Below are positions 1-8,336 of a stretch of 64,000 nucleotides of DNA, piece after piece; position 1 is the first letter of the stretch, and each line of letters opens with the position of its first letter. Below the pieces are notes generated by a model. It worked only from the letters and a program-made list of their open reading frames with translations, made no database searches and had not been told where the DNA came from. Made by a program: the position numbers and the translations under genes. Origin of the DNA: JACQXM01 sp964569425 (GTDB lineage Bacteria; Planctomycetota; Phycisphaerae; UBA1845); the NCBI GenBank assembly GCA_964569425.1, contig CAZMVD010000005.1, positions 20,566-84,565 of the forward strand. Reading direction: 5' to 3'.

Positions 1-5
1 AGGGG

Positions 6-1637
6 GTGCGGGAGACGCTGGAGTCGATCGTTATTGCGCTGATTCTGGCGTTTGTGTTTCGGGCGTTCATCGTGGAGGCGTTTGTGATTCCGACGGGGTC
101 GATGGCGCCGACGCTGTACGGGGCGCATGGGACAATTGTGTGCGAGGACTGCGGGACGGAGTTCGCCTATGGGTTGCGGGACCTGGCGGACGGACGGGCG
201 ATGCCGCTGGTGAATTCGCAGTCGTATGCGACGTGCCCAAACTGCCACCACGTCAACACGGACCTGAAGATCAACGACGAGCGGCGAAACCCGGAGACAG
301 GGGACCGAATATTGGTGCTCAAGTGGCCGTTCGATCTGGGGCTGGCGGGGCTGGGTCCGGAACGGTGGGACGTGATCGTGTTCAAGGATCCGGCGGACGG
401 GGTGACGAATTTCATCAAGCGGATGGTGGGGTTGCCGAATGAAGTCTTGATGATCGTGGACGGGGACGTGTACACGGTGGAGGTGAAGGAGCTGTCGGAA
501 CCGACGCGGGCGGAGCTGGATCGCAATCGGCACGAGAAGTACCTGTTTCAGAGCGGGCAGCAGCGCGGACAGCTTGCGGGAGTGAGCCGGCAGGTGCGCG
601 AGGAACTGGAACAGAAGATGCGGATCGCGCGCAAGACGAAGATGGCGCAGCGGGCGCTGTGGCACGTGGTGTATGACCACAACTACCCGCCGCGGCAATT
701 GGACGCCAACCAGCCGCGGTGGCAGCCGTTTCGGCGGGAAGGTTCGGGGTGGGACGCGACGAGCGTGCGGGTGCGGTTTACGGATCGGGGGAATGCGGAC
801 GATGCGATTGTGCTGACGGGTAAGCCGATTCTGGCGTACAACGCGTACAACATTCACGGTCGGCAGCCGCCGCCGGTTTCGGACCTGCGGGTGCGGTTTG
901 TGTTGACGCCGGCCAGGGAAACGGGCGAGTTGCTGATCCGGCTGGAGAAACTCGGTCGGACGTTCTGGGCGCGGCTGACGATGGAGGGTGAGGTGAGGTT
1001 GTACGAGTCGCGAGAGCGGCCGGGGGCGGATGCGGCGGCGATGGCGTCGGGACGGACAAATGCGCTGGCGGCGGGCCGGCCGGTGGAAGTGAGCTTTGAG
1101 AATCTGGATTACCGGCTGGCGGTGCGCGTGGGCGGGGGCGAGGTGGTTGCGAGCAGTTCCGATCGCGATTCGCCATCGTATTACGGTCCGGACTTGCGGA
1201 TGCTGGCGCGAATGCGGCAGCCGATGGCTGCGGTGGCGCCGCGCATTTACGGGAGCGGGAGCGAGTTTGAGTTGACCCATCTGGCGGTGGATCGGGACGA
1301 GTATTACTACCACGATCCGTCGTTTCAGGCGCTGGCGTTGTCGTGGGGGCCGCGTGAGGGCTGGGCGACGCCGGACTATCCGATGCTGCTGCGCGGACAT
1401 GAGTTTTTCATGCTGGGAGACAACACTTCGGCGAGCAAGGATTCGCGGCTCTGGGACCAGATCGGGGCGCATCTGGTGACGCGGGGAGAGGATTTTCAAT
1501 TGGGCACGGTGCCGGAAGACCAGCTTATCGGGAAGGCGTTTTTCGTGTACTGGCCGAGCCCGGTGCGGGTGGACTGGCTGCCTTTCCTGAACATGGGTGT
1601 TGTTCCGGACGTGGGGCGGATGCGGTGGATTCGGTAG
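6..1637 (+). CDS. lepB: Signal peptidase I with zinc-ribbon and large inserted domain
   Basis: Membrane-bound serine protease that removes signal peptides on the outer face of the cytoplasmic membrane. Residues 8-28 form the membrane anchor. The catalytic serine is S32 in GSMAPTL, the catalytic lysine is K138 in FIKRMVGLP, and the last conserved box is GDNTSASKDSR at 471-481. Two insertions are visible. CxxC pairs C46/C49 and C77/C80 form a zinc ribbon between the serine and the lysine. About 240 residues (roughly 200-440) sit between the lysine and the GDN box, and part of this looks like a beta-rich lectin-like domain. Ordinary family members are 200-300 residues; this one is 543. The first codon seen is GTG at base 6 and the frame is open to the window edge, so the true N-terminus may lie upstream. 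Confidence 0.93.
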   Translation: MRETLESIVIALILAFVFRAFIVEAFVIPTGSMAPTLYGAHGTIVCEDCGTEFAYGLRDLADGRAMPLVNSQSYATCPNCHHVNTDLKINDERRNPETGDRILVLKWPFDLGLAGLGPERWDVIVFKDPADGVTNFIKRMVGLPNEVLMIVDGDVYTVEVKELSEPTRAELDRNRHEKYLFQSGQQRGQLAGVSRQVREELEQKMRIARKTKMAQRALWHVVYDHNYPPRQLDANQPRWQPFRREGSGWDATSVRVRFTDRGNADDAIVLTGKPILAYNAYNIHGRQPPPVSDLRVRFVLTPARETGELLIRLEKLGRTFWARLTMEGEVRLYESRERPGADAAAMASGRTNALAAGRPVEVSFENLDYRLAVRVGGGEVVASSSDRDSPSYYGPDLRMLARMRQPMAAVAPRIYGSGSEFELTHLAVDRDEYYYHDPSFQALALSWGPREGWATPDYPMLLRGHEFFMLGDNTSASKDSRLWDQIGAHLVTRGEDFQLGTVPEDQLIGKAFFVYWPSPVRVDWLPFLNMGVVPDVGRMRWIR

Positions 1638-2383
1638 CGTGGGGGCTATCTTTTTCGATTGCGCGACGTTTCCGACCGGGGTAGCGGTTCGGGATGAGTT
1701 ATGCACCAACTTTCCACAAGTGACGGCGGTTGACACGGGCGGTGTCGCTGGTTTGGTCGCGCGTTCCCGCAGGCCGAGCGGTGAAAGCAGCCGCGGGGGC
1801 AATTCTGTTGTAAGTTAATTGTTTGCAATAGTTTATGGTTACCATTGCCGCTCGGTGCGGGACTGGTCGGGTCGCGGCAGCGCGGCTTGAGACTTTTGAT
1901 GCGGTTTGTCGGGCTGTGAGTTTTCAACAATTCGGGGCGGGTGTCAGGGAGTTGCCACTTCGTTGAGCGCGGCGATGTGACGCTGCGTTGGCACTGGAAA
2001 GTCTGGTTGGGGTCGAAAGTGATATTGCCGGTTGAGGCGTTGCTGCGAAGGGGCGCCGGGTGCCATGGCGCGGCACGTTTGGTTGTTCGAATGGGTCGCG
2101 CGGCGGGAAGGACCTGGGGCGGCGGCGGTTCTGGGAAGTTTGAGCTACTCGGAATTGGGAGGGGGCGGTCCCTTGCAGGGTCGGGGACGCGAGGGGGCGG
2201 CGTTCCGGGGGTTGCGCTGCGCTTAACCCCCGGCTGACATCGGGCACCCCTGCGGGGTGAATAAACAAAGGCGCTGCCCAATCGGCGAGCGAGTCGGCAG
2301 ATTCGGGGGCGTGGGGACTCGGGAGTGAGCCTATGCGAATCAGGACGGCGCGCGGTGACAAGGCGCAGCTCGCGGCGGTGCGG
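1638..2383. other. Convergent intergenic region, no gene supported
   Basis: This lies between two convergent genes (lepB ending at 1637, a pseudopilin gene ending at 2384). Short open frames on both strands have no recognisable product or ribosome-binding site. Bases about 1800-1855 are locally AT-rich. A palindromic element sits at 2205-2259. Right after the lepB stop, a short stem (tagc...gcta) is followed by five T (about 1637-1657), which could be a weak terminator. Confidence 0.6.
2205..2259. repeat. Double palindromic intergenic element
   Basis: Two adjacent hairpins are visible. 2205-2213 (ccgggggtt) pairs with 2225-2233 (aacccccgg) around an 11-base loop. Then 2245-2250 (cacccc) pairs with 2254-2259 (ggggtg) around a 3-base loop. 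It sits between convergent genes and resembles the REP-type palindromes found in GC-rich planctomycete genomes. That similarity is from memory. It may also help stop transcription from both sides. Confidence 0.6.
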
Positions 2384-3736
2384 TCAGTTGACGATGCGTT
2401 GCCAGGTGCCAGGGACCGGCAGCATGGGGCGGTAGGTGCGGAGGAAGCCGGGCGGGGGATTTTCGATCAGGTTGGGGTCGTGCGTGACGGTGAGGTTGCC
2501 GCCCAAGCTGGCGGAAGAACCGGCGACAACGAGCGTTCCCAGTACTGATTGTGCGGCTGACGTGGTGAGATTGCCGGAAACGTAAACCAGCCCATTGATG
2601 TGACCGGGATAGGAATCGGTGGAGTCGTTGTCGGTAGCACCCTGGTACGGTGCGCCCACGGGGTTGAAGTTGGTGCCGGTGGACGATTCGGAAAGGTCGC
2701 CGGTCCAGGAGAAAATCATGGGGCCGCGGACCAGCAAAGCGGGGAGGGCAGGGTCGGTCGGTTCCCAATGGATGGCGCCGGCGATTTCGCTATCGGAGCT
2801 GGTATCGAGCAAGATGAGGGTGCCGTGGATTCGACTGTCGCTAATGCGGATTCTATTTCCGTTGCATCGGATCAGGTACATGCCTTGGGGATGCAGGGTA
2901 CCACCCTGCGTGTTGAGACCGGGCGCAAGGACTTTTCGATCGATGGTGCCGCCGGAGATTGACGCGTAGGGGATTTCCACGGCGTTGGTGATGTAGTAGT
3001 CAAACACCGACGAAGCGGGCATTTCTTTGGCGGCGATGCCGGTGGTCTGGGTGCCGGAGGCGGAGCCGTCGACGGTGATGGTGCCGACGGCCTCCAGGTT
3101 GGCATTAACGCTTCCCGTCGATTTGACATGGATGGTTCCATTTGAGGAAAGAGGCGCGTCCGCCGTGATTGCCGCGATGGTCTCCAAGGAATTGGCGACG
3201 TGGATGGCGGAGGCGAGGCAGTCCATGCCCCTGGGGCCGTAGGGTTCCATGCGTACGGAGAGTTTGTAGAGGGCTTTGCCGACGGCGGCGGCGGCGGTGA
3301 ACACGACGGGGTCGTCGACGTTGTCGGAGAAGTCGGCATCGACGGGATCGACGGCGTTGAGGGTGTATTTTCCGCGTCCGATGGGTTGGTCGAGTTTCCA
3401 GTTTCCCTGGGCGCGGGTGGTGCGCCAGGTCTGGTCGTTGTGCATCATCCACTGGCCGACTTCGACGGCGGACCAGGCGTAGAGCCTTGCTTCGGCGAAG
3501 TCGCCGGCCCAGGCGGCGCCGCGTCGTTCCACGCGCACGGCCATGACGGCGGCGAGTCCGATGACAGCGACGATCATGGCGGAACTGAGGACAAGCACGA
3601 GGATGGAGCCGGGACGTTTTGCCGCCGTTCGGAACGGGTGTTCACTCCTTGAGCGACGTGCCATGTCGGCGCAGCCAAAGAAACGACGATTGGTCGTTCG
3701 ACGGCGGGACGTTTCCGGGTTCGGGTTGGTGGTCAT
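2384..3736 (-). CDS. GspK/PilX-like minor pseudopilin
   Basis: Large minor pseudopilin-like protein, likely the tip-initiating component of the pseudopilus encoded here. The prepilin-type N-terminus reads KRPG|SILVLVLSS, with a Gly at -1, followed by a hydrophobic helix of about 20 residues. The usual glutamate at +5 is absent (Leu instead), which is typical of GspK-type proteins that cap the filament. The remaining 380 residues are Ser/Thr/Gly-rich, with beta-like segments suited to a secreted domain. It is the last gene of the minus-strand cluster. Its ATG at 3736 overlaps the stop of the preceding gene by four bases (ATGA), so translation is probably coupled. A later start at MARRSRS is possible. 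The GspK call rests on position and on the missing Glu5, not on a clear domain match. Confidence 0.72.
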   Translation of the reverse strand: MTTNPNPETSRRRTTNRRFFGCADMARRSRSEHPFRTAAKRPGSILVLVLSSAMIVAVIGLAAVMAVRVERRGAAWAGDFAEARLYAWSAVEVGQWMMHNDQTWRTTRAQGNWKLDQPIGRGKYTLNAVDPVDADFSDNVDDPVVFTAAAAVGKALYKLSVRMEPYGPRGMDCLASAIHVANSLETIAAITADAPLSSNGTIHVKSTGSVNANLEAVGTITVDGSASGTQTTGIAAKEMPASSVFDYYITNAVEIPYASISGGTIDRKVLAPGLNTQGGTLHPQGMYLIRCNGNRIRISDSRIHGTLILLDTSSDSEIAGAIHWEPTDPALPALLVRGPMIFSWTGDLSESSTGTNFNPVGAPYQGATDNDSTDSYPGHINGLVYVSGNLTTSAAQSVLGTLVVAGSSASLGGNLTVTHDPNLIENPPPGFLRTYRPMLPVPGTWQRIVN

Positions 3737-4611
3737 AGTGTGAGAATGTCCAGCAATTCGAGCGGTTGTTCGAGGATCGGCAGCACCGGCTCCTTGATAA
3801 TGGCCTGAGCGGCGCCGCTGCGGATGGCGATGACGGTCGCTTTGACTTCGTTGTTCAGGGCCACAATCACGGTGATGCGTTTGAAACCCTGGTCGGAGCC
3901 GGCGAGGAGTGTGAGGTTGGTGTTGGCGACGTATTGCACGCGCACGGTTCGCCGCCAGCCGGTGCGGTCGGTGTAGATTTCGCCGGATTTTCGTTGGGGG
4001 GGACTTTCGGTCCAGTTGTGGTAGTCGTCGACGTCGTCGAACGCGGTGCGGTTGCCGAGCGCGCCGGTTTCTCCGGATTCGATTCCGAAGATGGGGGACT
4101 GGTCGGGGTCGGCGTAGGACTGCGCGAGGATCTCGGTCATCAGGGCCATGGCGAGGTGCTGGGCGATGGCGTGGTCGGCGGTACTTTTCCGGCCGGTGAC
4201 GGCGCCGCCGACGGCATTGAGGGCGACGACCAGGATGGAGCCGACGAGGACGACGGCGAGGGCGGATTCAACAAGGCTGACGGCGGGGCGGCGCGCGGGA
4301 CAGCGCGGCCGAGGTGGCGCTACCACAATGCGCGAGCGGCGCGCGTGGCCGCGAATAGCGAATGGGGAATTAAGAATAGCGAATGGCGAATCGGGAATGG
4401 CGAATGAAGGAAGACCCGAGACCGGAGCCTGCGATTCAAGCGCGGGGGCGGCGGGCAGGGACGTCCGCTCCACTGCCATGGAGTTCACGGAGCGCCGGGC
4501 CGACGTGAACACTTCCGCGCGGGCTGCCGTGGACCCGGACATGGGGGACCGGTTGGAAAACCGGTCCCACACCGGGGAGCAAGCCCGCGGCTCGTTGATA
4601 GGCGGCGTCAT
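3733..4611 (-). CDS. GspI-like minor pseudopilin with uncertain, repeat-bearing leader
   Basis: A pseudopilin N-terminus is clear: RRPA|VSLVESALAVV, with Glu at +5 and a hydrophobic helix, then about 165 residues of globular domain ending at 3733. ATG at 4611 makes an ATGA overlap with the preceding gene, matching the coupling used elsewhere in this operon. However, this start places some 110 residues ahead of the prepilin motif. That leader is encoded by DNA made of repeats seen elsewhere between genes (4351-4407 and 4548-4575). A GTG at 4326 (VAPPRPR...) would give a normal short leader and a protein of about 197 residues. Either the repeats inserted into the 5' part of the gene, or the real start is the GTG and 4327-4607 is non-coding. 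Gene identity is good; the start is unresolved. Confidence 0.7.
   Translation of the reverse strand: MTPPINEPRACSPVWDRFSNRSPMSGSTAARAEVFTSARRSVNSMAVERTSLPAAPALESQAPVSGLPSFAIPDSPFAILNSPFAIRGHARRSRIVVAPPRPRCPARRPAVSLVESALAVVLVGSILVVALNAVGGAVTGRKSTADHAIAQHLAMALMTEILAQSYADPDQSPIFGIESGETGALGNRTAFDDVDDYHNWTESPPQRKSGEIYTDRTGWRRTVRVQYVANTNLTLLAGSDQGFKRITVIVALNNEVKATVIAIRSGAAQAIIKEPVLPILEQPLELLDILTL
4351..4407. repeat. Tandem gcgaat(a/g)gcgaatgg-type repeat
   Basis: Imperfect tandem units of about 9-10 bases (gaatagcga, gaatggcga, gaatggggaat, gaatcgggaat). They would translate as a repeating PFAI motif in the leader of the GspI-like gene. A shorter related run (gcggaatggggaatgcggaa) occurs between genes near 43165-43185. 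This suggests the element is a dispersed intergenic repeat rather than coding sequence. Confidence 0.65.
4548..4575. repeat. Dispersed palindromic repeat, copy 1
   Basis: The element reads gaccggttggaaaaccggtc followed by ccaca. The arms accggtt/aaccggt are palindromic. Close copies lie at 30906-30933 and 44466-44494, both between genes. Here it falls in the presumed leader of a pseudopilin gene. Confidence 0.65.
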
Positions 4612-5729
4612 AGGCCGGTGACCTCCGGTTCGTTGAGGACGGAAACGTCGAGGTCGACGCGGAGATCGGGACGATCGCCGACCTGGAGGAAGATTCGGAC
4701 GCTCGTCAAGTAATCCCAAGTTGTGACGACGGGGGTAGACGATTCCGTGACCCAGGAACCATAGACCATGAAGCGGAGGTCCTGTTTGTTGATGTCTTTG
4801 GAAGCGGGACTCCAACCGACGCCTGAGGTGCTGGTCCAGTGGAACACCATGTTGTTGTTGGGCGCGCTATTGGCGTAGAAGTTTTCGGCATAGACGGGCG
4901 TGACCTCGCCGCCTTTGAAGACCAGACAGTAATCGGAACGGGAGAGGTCTGTGAGCGAGGTCCCGGGAAAGGTGAACTTGATCCAATTGGCGGTGGTGGG
5001 CAGGCTTCCGGCGGACACGACGGACGAGGTAACCAGCGCAGAGGAGGCGGGCAGGTAGCTGCCTCCGCCCTGTGAGCGGCGCAATTCGGCGGTCAGGCCC
5101 AGCAGGGGGATGGTGAGCCCGCGGCGCATGCGGGCGTATGCGCGGGTAAAGATGATCTCGGTGGTGTCGGGGGAGGGGGTCACGAGGGTGAAATATTGCG
5201 AGACCCAGTTGGTGAGGTCGACGGCTTTTTCCTGGGTTGTGGCGGTGACGCCGGACCAGCCGTCAAAATAGGCAACGACGGCTTCGGGGCCGACGTTGCG
5301 CACGATCTGGGTGGTTTCCGCGGTCTTCTGACGTTTGGCGTGAGCGAGTGCAAACTGGTGGACGTTGTCCGCGATCGTAAGCGGTGCGCCGCCGTTGAAG
5401 CGGCGGGTGAGGGGGTCGCCGGGGCTGCCGGACCATTCGTAGCGGATGGTTTCGGGAAGGCTGTCGTTGTTGCGGTCGGCGACGGTGAATTCGATGCCTG
5501 AGGCGGCAAGTAACGAAAACGATTGGGCGCAATAGAGTTCGCCGGCGAGTTCCTCGGCTGCGTGGTAGGCGACGACGGACGCCGCATCGGCGGAGGCATC
5601 GGCGGGCAGCGCACGGCTCGCCAGCACCATGGCGGAGGCAAGGCTGCCCATGAGCAGGGCCACGACCGCGAGGCTCAGGATCAGCTCGACGAGGGTGTGG
5701 GCGCGTGATTTCGGGATGCACTTGCTCAT
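4608..5729 (-). CDS. PulG/GspJ-like pseudopilin
   Basis: Minor pseudopilin of the T2SS/T4P-like cluster. The N-terminus SRA|HTLVELILSLAVVALL has Glu at +5 and an alanine, not the usual glycine, at -1. A helix of about 22 residues precedes a 330-residue secreted domain, long for GspJ (about 200). The distal part contains Ser/Thr/Pro-rich and beta-type segments. The stop at 4608 overlaps the next gene's ATG by four bases. The upstream GspH-like gene ends nine bases before this start. No good ribosome-binding site is visible at ATG 5729. Assignment to GspJ rather than another minor pseudopilin rests on gene order. Confidence 0.75.
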   Translation of the reverse strand: MSKCIPKSRAHTLVELILSLAVVALLMGSLASAMVLASRALPADASADAASVVAYHAAEELAGELYCAQSFSLLAASGIEFTVADRNNDSLPETIRYEWSGSPGDPLTRRFNGGAPLTIADNVHQFALAHAKRQKTAETTQIVRNVGPEAVVAYFDGWSGVTATTQEKAVDLTNWVSQYFTLVTPSPDTTEIIFTRAYARMRRGLTIPLLGLTAELRRSQGGGSYLPASSALVTSSVVSAGSLPTTANWIKFTFPGTSLTDLSRSDYCLVFKGGEVTPVYAENFYANSAPNNNMVFHWTSTSGVGWSPASKDINKQDLRFMVYGSWVTESSTPVVTTWDYLTSVRIFLQVGDRPDLRVDLDVSVLNEPEVTGL

Positions 5730-5738
5730 GGTTCAAGG

Positions 5739-6266
5739 TCAGTTGATGGTCACCATTTCCTGAATGGTCAGTCCGGTGCCGGATTGCAGGCTTATTGTTC
5801 GGGTGCGGTTGCCCGTTTTGAGGGTGACGCTTCCGTCGGAATCGGGTTCGCCGTAGCCGTTGAAGACAAGGATTGCATCTCCGCCGAAATCGGCGCCGGC
5901 GATCTGGACGCGGTAGGGATCCTCGCCGAGCGGGACGGCATAGGATCCGGATGCGTGATCGGGTGACGGAAGATTGACCAGGGAATAGCGATTCGAGGAG
6001 ATATAGAAACGGACGGTCTGAGAAGTGCTGGAGTACCGGGCGAGGCGCTGGGCGAGGGCGAGGTCGGCGCGGACGCGGTTGACCGCGGCCTCGAGTCGCT
6101 GGTTGGCGGAGAAGCCGGCAAAGCGAGGGACGGCGATGGCGGAGAGAATGCTCAGCACGACGAGAACGACGACGACTTCGACGATGGTCAAAGCGCGGCG
6201 CAGGGGGTCCGGGGCCGCGGGTCGCGGTTGGGGCCAGGTTGTCGGGTTGGGAGGCGTCACTGCCAT
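5739..6266 (-). CDS. GspH-like minor pseudopilin
   Basis: Pseudopilin of 175 residues. The leader is about 26 residues and Pro-rich, then comes the motif RRA|LTIVEVVVVLVVLSILSAIAVPRF with Glu at +5. The following region (QRLEAAVNRVRADLALAQRLA) matches the helix-to-GspH-domain layout in which the protein is rich in A/R and then beta strands (VRFYISSNRYSL). It lies between the GspG-like genes and the J/I/K-like genes, the usual T2SS order G-H-I-J-K in broad terms. Alanine sits at -1. A pair of palindromic repeats lies just upstream of the start, so the promoter and ribosome site are unclear. Confidence 0.78.
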   Translation of the reverse strand: MAVTPPNPTTWPQPRPAAPDPLRRALTIVEVVVVLVVLSILSAIAVPRFAGFSANQRLEAAVNRVRADLALAQRLARYSSTSQTVRFYISSNRYSLVNLPSPDHASGSYAVPLGEDPYRVQIAGADFGGDAILVFNGYGEPDSDGSVTLKTGNRTRTISLQSGTGLTIQEMVTIN

Positions 6267-6275
6267 TAGAGGTAC

Positions 6276-6399
6276 TCGGCGGGCAAAGCCCGCCCTACTC
6301 GCTGAATTTCGGTTGCGCGCGCATCAACGAAACCACTCCTCAGGTCCGAAGGTCCGGGCGGCGATGGATTCGGCGGGCAATGCCCGTTCTACTCGCTGA
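6276..6399. repeat. Pair of direct palindromic repeats
   Basis: Two copies of cggcgggcaa(a/t)gcccg(c/t)(c/t)ctactcgctga lie at 6276-6305 and 6370-6399. Each has the hairpin ggcgggc/gcccgcc or a close variant. They fill the 164-base gap between two pseudopilin genes. No gene is visible between them. They may terminate or attenuate transcription, or stabilise mRNA ends, inside the operon. Confidence 0.75.
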
Positions 6400-6430
6400 C
6401 CGTAACTTTTGACCGTCCGCGCATCGGACG

Positions 6431-7000
6431 TTAATCGGTGCTGAAGCTGAGTCCGCGGATGCGCACCTGCACGTCGGGATCGGTGATTCCGAGGTCGATC
6501 AGTTCCTGTTCGGTGGCATCGATTCCAAAGTAGCCGTGGGAGAGTACGGCGACCCATCCGACCGATCCGGGTGCGGGGTTGGCGTCGGTGGGCGTGGCTT
6601 TTACATGCACGGTGGCCAGCTTGTTGTGGGGGTTTCGCGGGAAGGGGGCGCGCAAGTAGGGTCCAAAGAAGTAAGGCGACGAGGGGGTGGCGCTGGTGTT
6701 GCCGCGTTCGTCGGTGTAGAGGAGCATTTGATCGACAAAGCGGGCGTGGTTGGGGGTGCCGGTGGCGGGATCGTACCCAGGATAGCGGCCATGTTCGGCG
6801 TAATAGTTGTCGATGGCTTTGCGGACGTTGGCGAGCGTGGCGTCGAGTGCATGGGCTCTGGAGTGCGCCGCGGCGTTGGTGAGTCGCGGCACGGCGATCG
6901 AGGCGATGATGCCGATAATCGTGACGACGATGATCAGTTCGACCAGGCTGAATGCACCACGGGTTCCTACCGGCTGCTTTTTCGGTCGTGGACCAGGCAT
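6431..7000 (-). CDS. GspG-like major pseudopilin (copy 2)
   Basis: Pseudopilin of 189 residues. The motif RGA|FSLVELIIVVTIIGIIASIAVPRL has Glu at +5 and Ala at -1. Next comes an alpha-helical segment (THALDATLANVRKAIDNYY type) and then AEHGRYPGYDP, typical of GspG-like major pseudopilins with the helix followed by a short beta domain. ATG 7000 has a GAGG ribosome site about seven bases upstream. A close relative lies at 7195-7707, so the pair probably arose by duplication. One could be the main subunit and the other a variant subunit. Confidence 0.82.
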   Translation of the reverse strand: MPGPRPKKQPVGTRGAFSLVELIIVVTIIGIIASIAVPRLTNAAAHSRAHALDATLANVRKAIDNYYAEHGRYPGYDPATGTPNHARFVDQMLLYTDERGNTSATPSSPYFFGPYLRAPFPRNPHNKLATVHVKATPTDANPAPGSVGWVAVLSHGYFGIDATEQELIDLGITDPDVQVRIRGLSFSTD

Positions 7001-7194
7001 CAGAACCTCTGCCGCCGCATCGCGATTCCCCTGATGAGGATACGATATTCATGCGGTGCTCCCACAAGGGTACGGCCGCGCGGGAGCCCGTTGGAGCGCC
7101 CGCACGGCCGCGAAGTCTGCCCGTGAATGAAAACGCCTATCGTCCAGCGGCGACCGTTGTTCGTTGAACGAACGCGCCACTCGCGGTTCATCCG

Positions 7195-7707
7195 TCAATA
7201 GGAGCTGTAGGCGATGGAGTTTTCATCGGTGGCGACGGTGTTGACGATGATTTTTCCGGTATCGGTGCTGTAGATCCAACCCTCGCCGTCGCCTTCGGTG
7301 GTGGCGTTTGCCACGGGGTCGCCGGTGACGATTTTGATGGTTTTCTTTCCTTTATTGGCACCGACAGGCGCCGGGGGAAACCCACCCCGGAGGTAGGGTC
7401 CGTAAATGTGGGTACCCGCGGTGGTGCCGACGTTTCCGGCGGCATCGGTCAACTTGGTGAGTTTGTCTTCAATGGCGGCCTGGTCTGCGCCGGCGGGAAA
7501 CACGCCGCCGTGCTCTGCTGCGTACATGTCGATGGCGTTGCGCAGGCCGGCGAGACTGCCGCGGAGTGCCGCGTCGCCGGCGCCTTTGGCGCCGCGGCTG
7601 ATGCGGGGCACGGCAATGGCGGCGATGACGCCGATAATGACGACGACAATGACGAGTTCGACGAGGCTGAACGCTTCAGATCTTCGGACGTTTTTCATGG
7701 CTCTCAT
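7195..7707 (-). CDS. GspG-like major pseudopilin (copy 1)
   Basis: Pseudopilin of about 170 residues. The motif RRSEA|FSLVELVIVVVIIGVIAAIAVPRI has Glu at +5 and Ala at -1. The GspG-like section LAGLRNAIDMYAAEHGGVFP follows. It shares with the neighbour at 6431-7000 the pattern alpha helix, (Y)AEHG, Pro, and the same overall length. ATG 7707 was chosen because a GGCGGAA ribosome site lies about nine bases upstream; a GTG at 7716 and an ATG at 7698 are alternatives. It is first of the pseudopilin group, after the PilP-like gene, and its position suggests it is the most expressed. Confidence 0.83.
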   Translation of the reverse strand: MRAMKNVRRSEAFSLVELVIVVVIIGVIAAIAVPRISRGAKGAGDAALRGSLAGLRNAIDMYAAEHGGVFPAGADQAAIEDKLTKLTDAAGNVGTTAGTHIYGPYLRGGFPPAPVGANKGKKTIKIVTGDPVANATTEGDGEGWIYSTDTGKIIVNTVATDENSIAYSSY

Positions 7708-7820
7708 GCTTGTCACTTTCCGCCGGTAGGCGTCCTGAGGGTTGAGTCCGGTGCGTCACCACTCGGTGCGCCCGCCTATTGCAATCGCTCGGGTTCTATC
7801 GTCGCGGGCACGGGGCGGCT

Positions 7821-8336
7821 TTAGCGTGCGTTGCGATCATTGGGCACGTCCACTTTCAAGATGGTGCCACCGTCATGGCACCAAAATCGTGCTTCATTTT
7901 CGATGACGTCCAGGAGCGTGCATCCTTCAATTGTTTCGCCGACCCGCAGCCATTGGCCGTTAATGATCGCGATTTTGAGACCATCGGTGATGATGACCCC
8001 GCGCAAGGCGTGCCGCGCGGCGAGCGACTTGCGATCGGACTGTGCGGATTCCGGCGGCGCTTCGCTCGCGGTGGGTGGGGGCGCGAGGTGCGAGGGGGGA
8101 ACAAAGGGGTCGCGCAGGGATGGTGTGGGAAGCTCGGGCAGGTTGCGGGGGAAGGGCAGTTCGGGAAGCGGGCCCAAGGGCGCGGCGAGGGGCGGCACGG
8201 CGAGGGGCGGCGCGGCCGAAACGCTGGACGGGGCCATGGGCGTTACGCCCTCGGCGAGGAGGAATCGGTCGACGAACAGCGCCAGCCCCCCGAGGAGAAG
8301 CAGTCCGGCGTAGAGGTGTTTCTTAGAGGACGTCAT
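7821..8336 (-). CDS. PilP/GspC-like alignment protein
   Basis: Inner-membrane anchored periplasmic protein of 171 residues. A single membrane helix (about 8-27) is followed by a Pro/Ala/Leu-rich linker (about 35-100). The small C-terminal domain contains ALRGVIITDGLKIAIINGQWLRVGETIEG, the pattern of PilP and GspC homology regions that contact the outer-membrane secretin. Gene order (PilM, PilN, PilO, then this gene) supports a PilP role. The ATG at 8336 overlaps the PilO stop by four bases. No secretin gene is present in the window, so the partner must be encoded elsewhere. Confidence 0.7.
   Translation of the reverse strand: MTSSKKHLYAGLLLLGGLALFVDRFLLAEGVTPMAPSSVSAAPPLAVPPLAAPLGPLPELPFPRNLPELPTPSLRDPFVPPSHLAPPPTASEAPPESAQSDRKSLAARHALRGVIITDGLKIAIINGQWLRVGETIEGCTLLDVIENEARFWCHDGGTILKVDVPNDRNAR

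Noticed and set aside
4351..4407. Short repeats that might be a CRISPR array
   Set aside because: Units of about 10 bases are contiguous with no unique spacers, and no cas genes are near.
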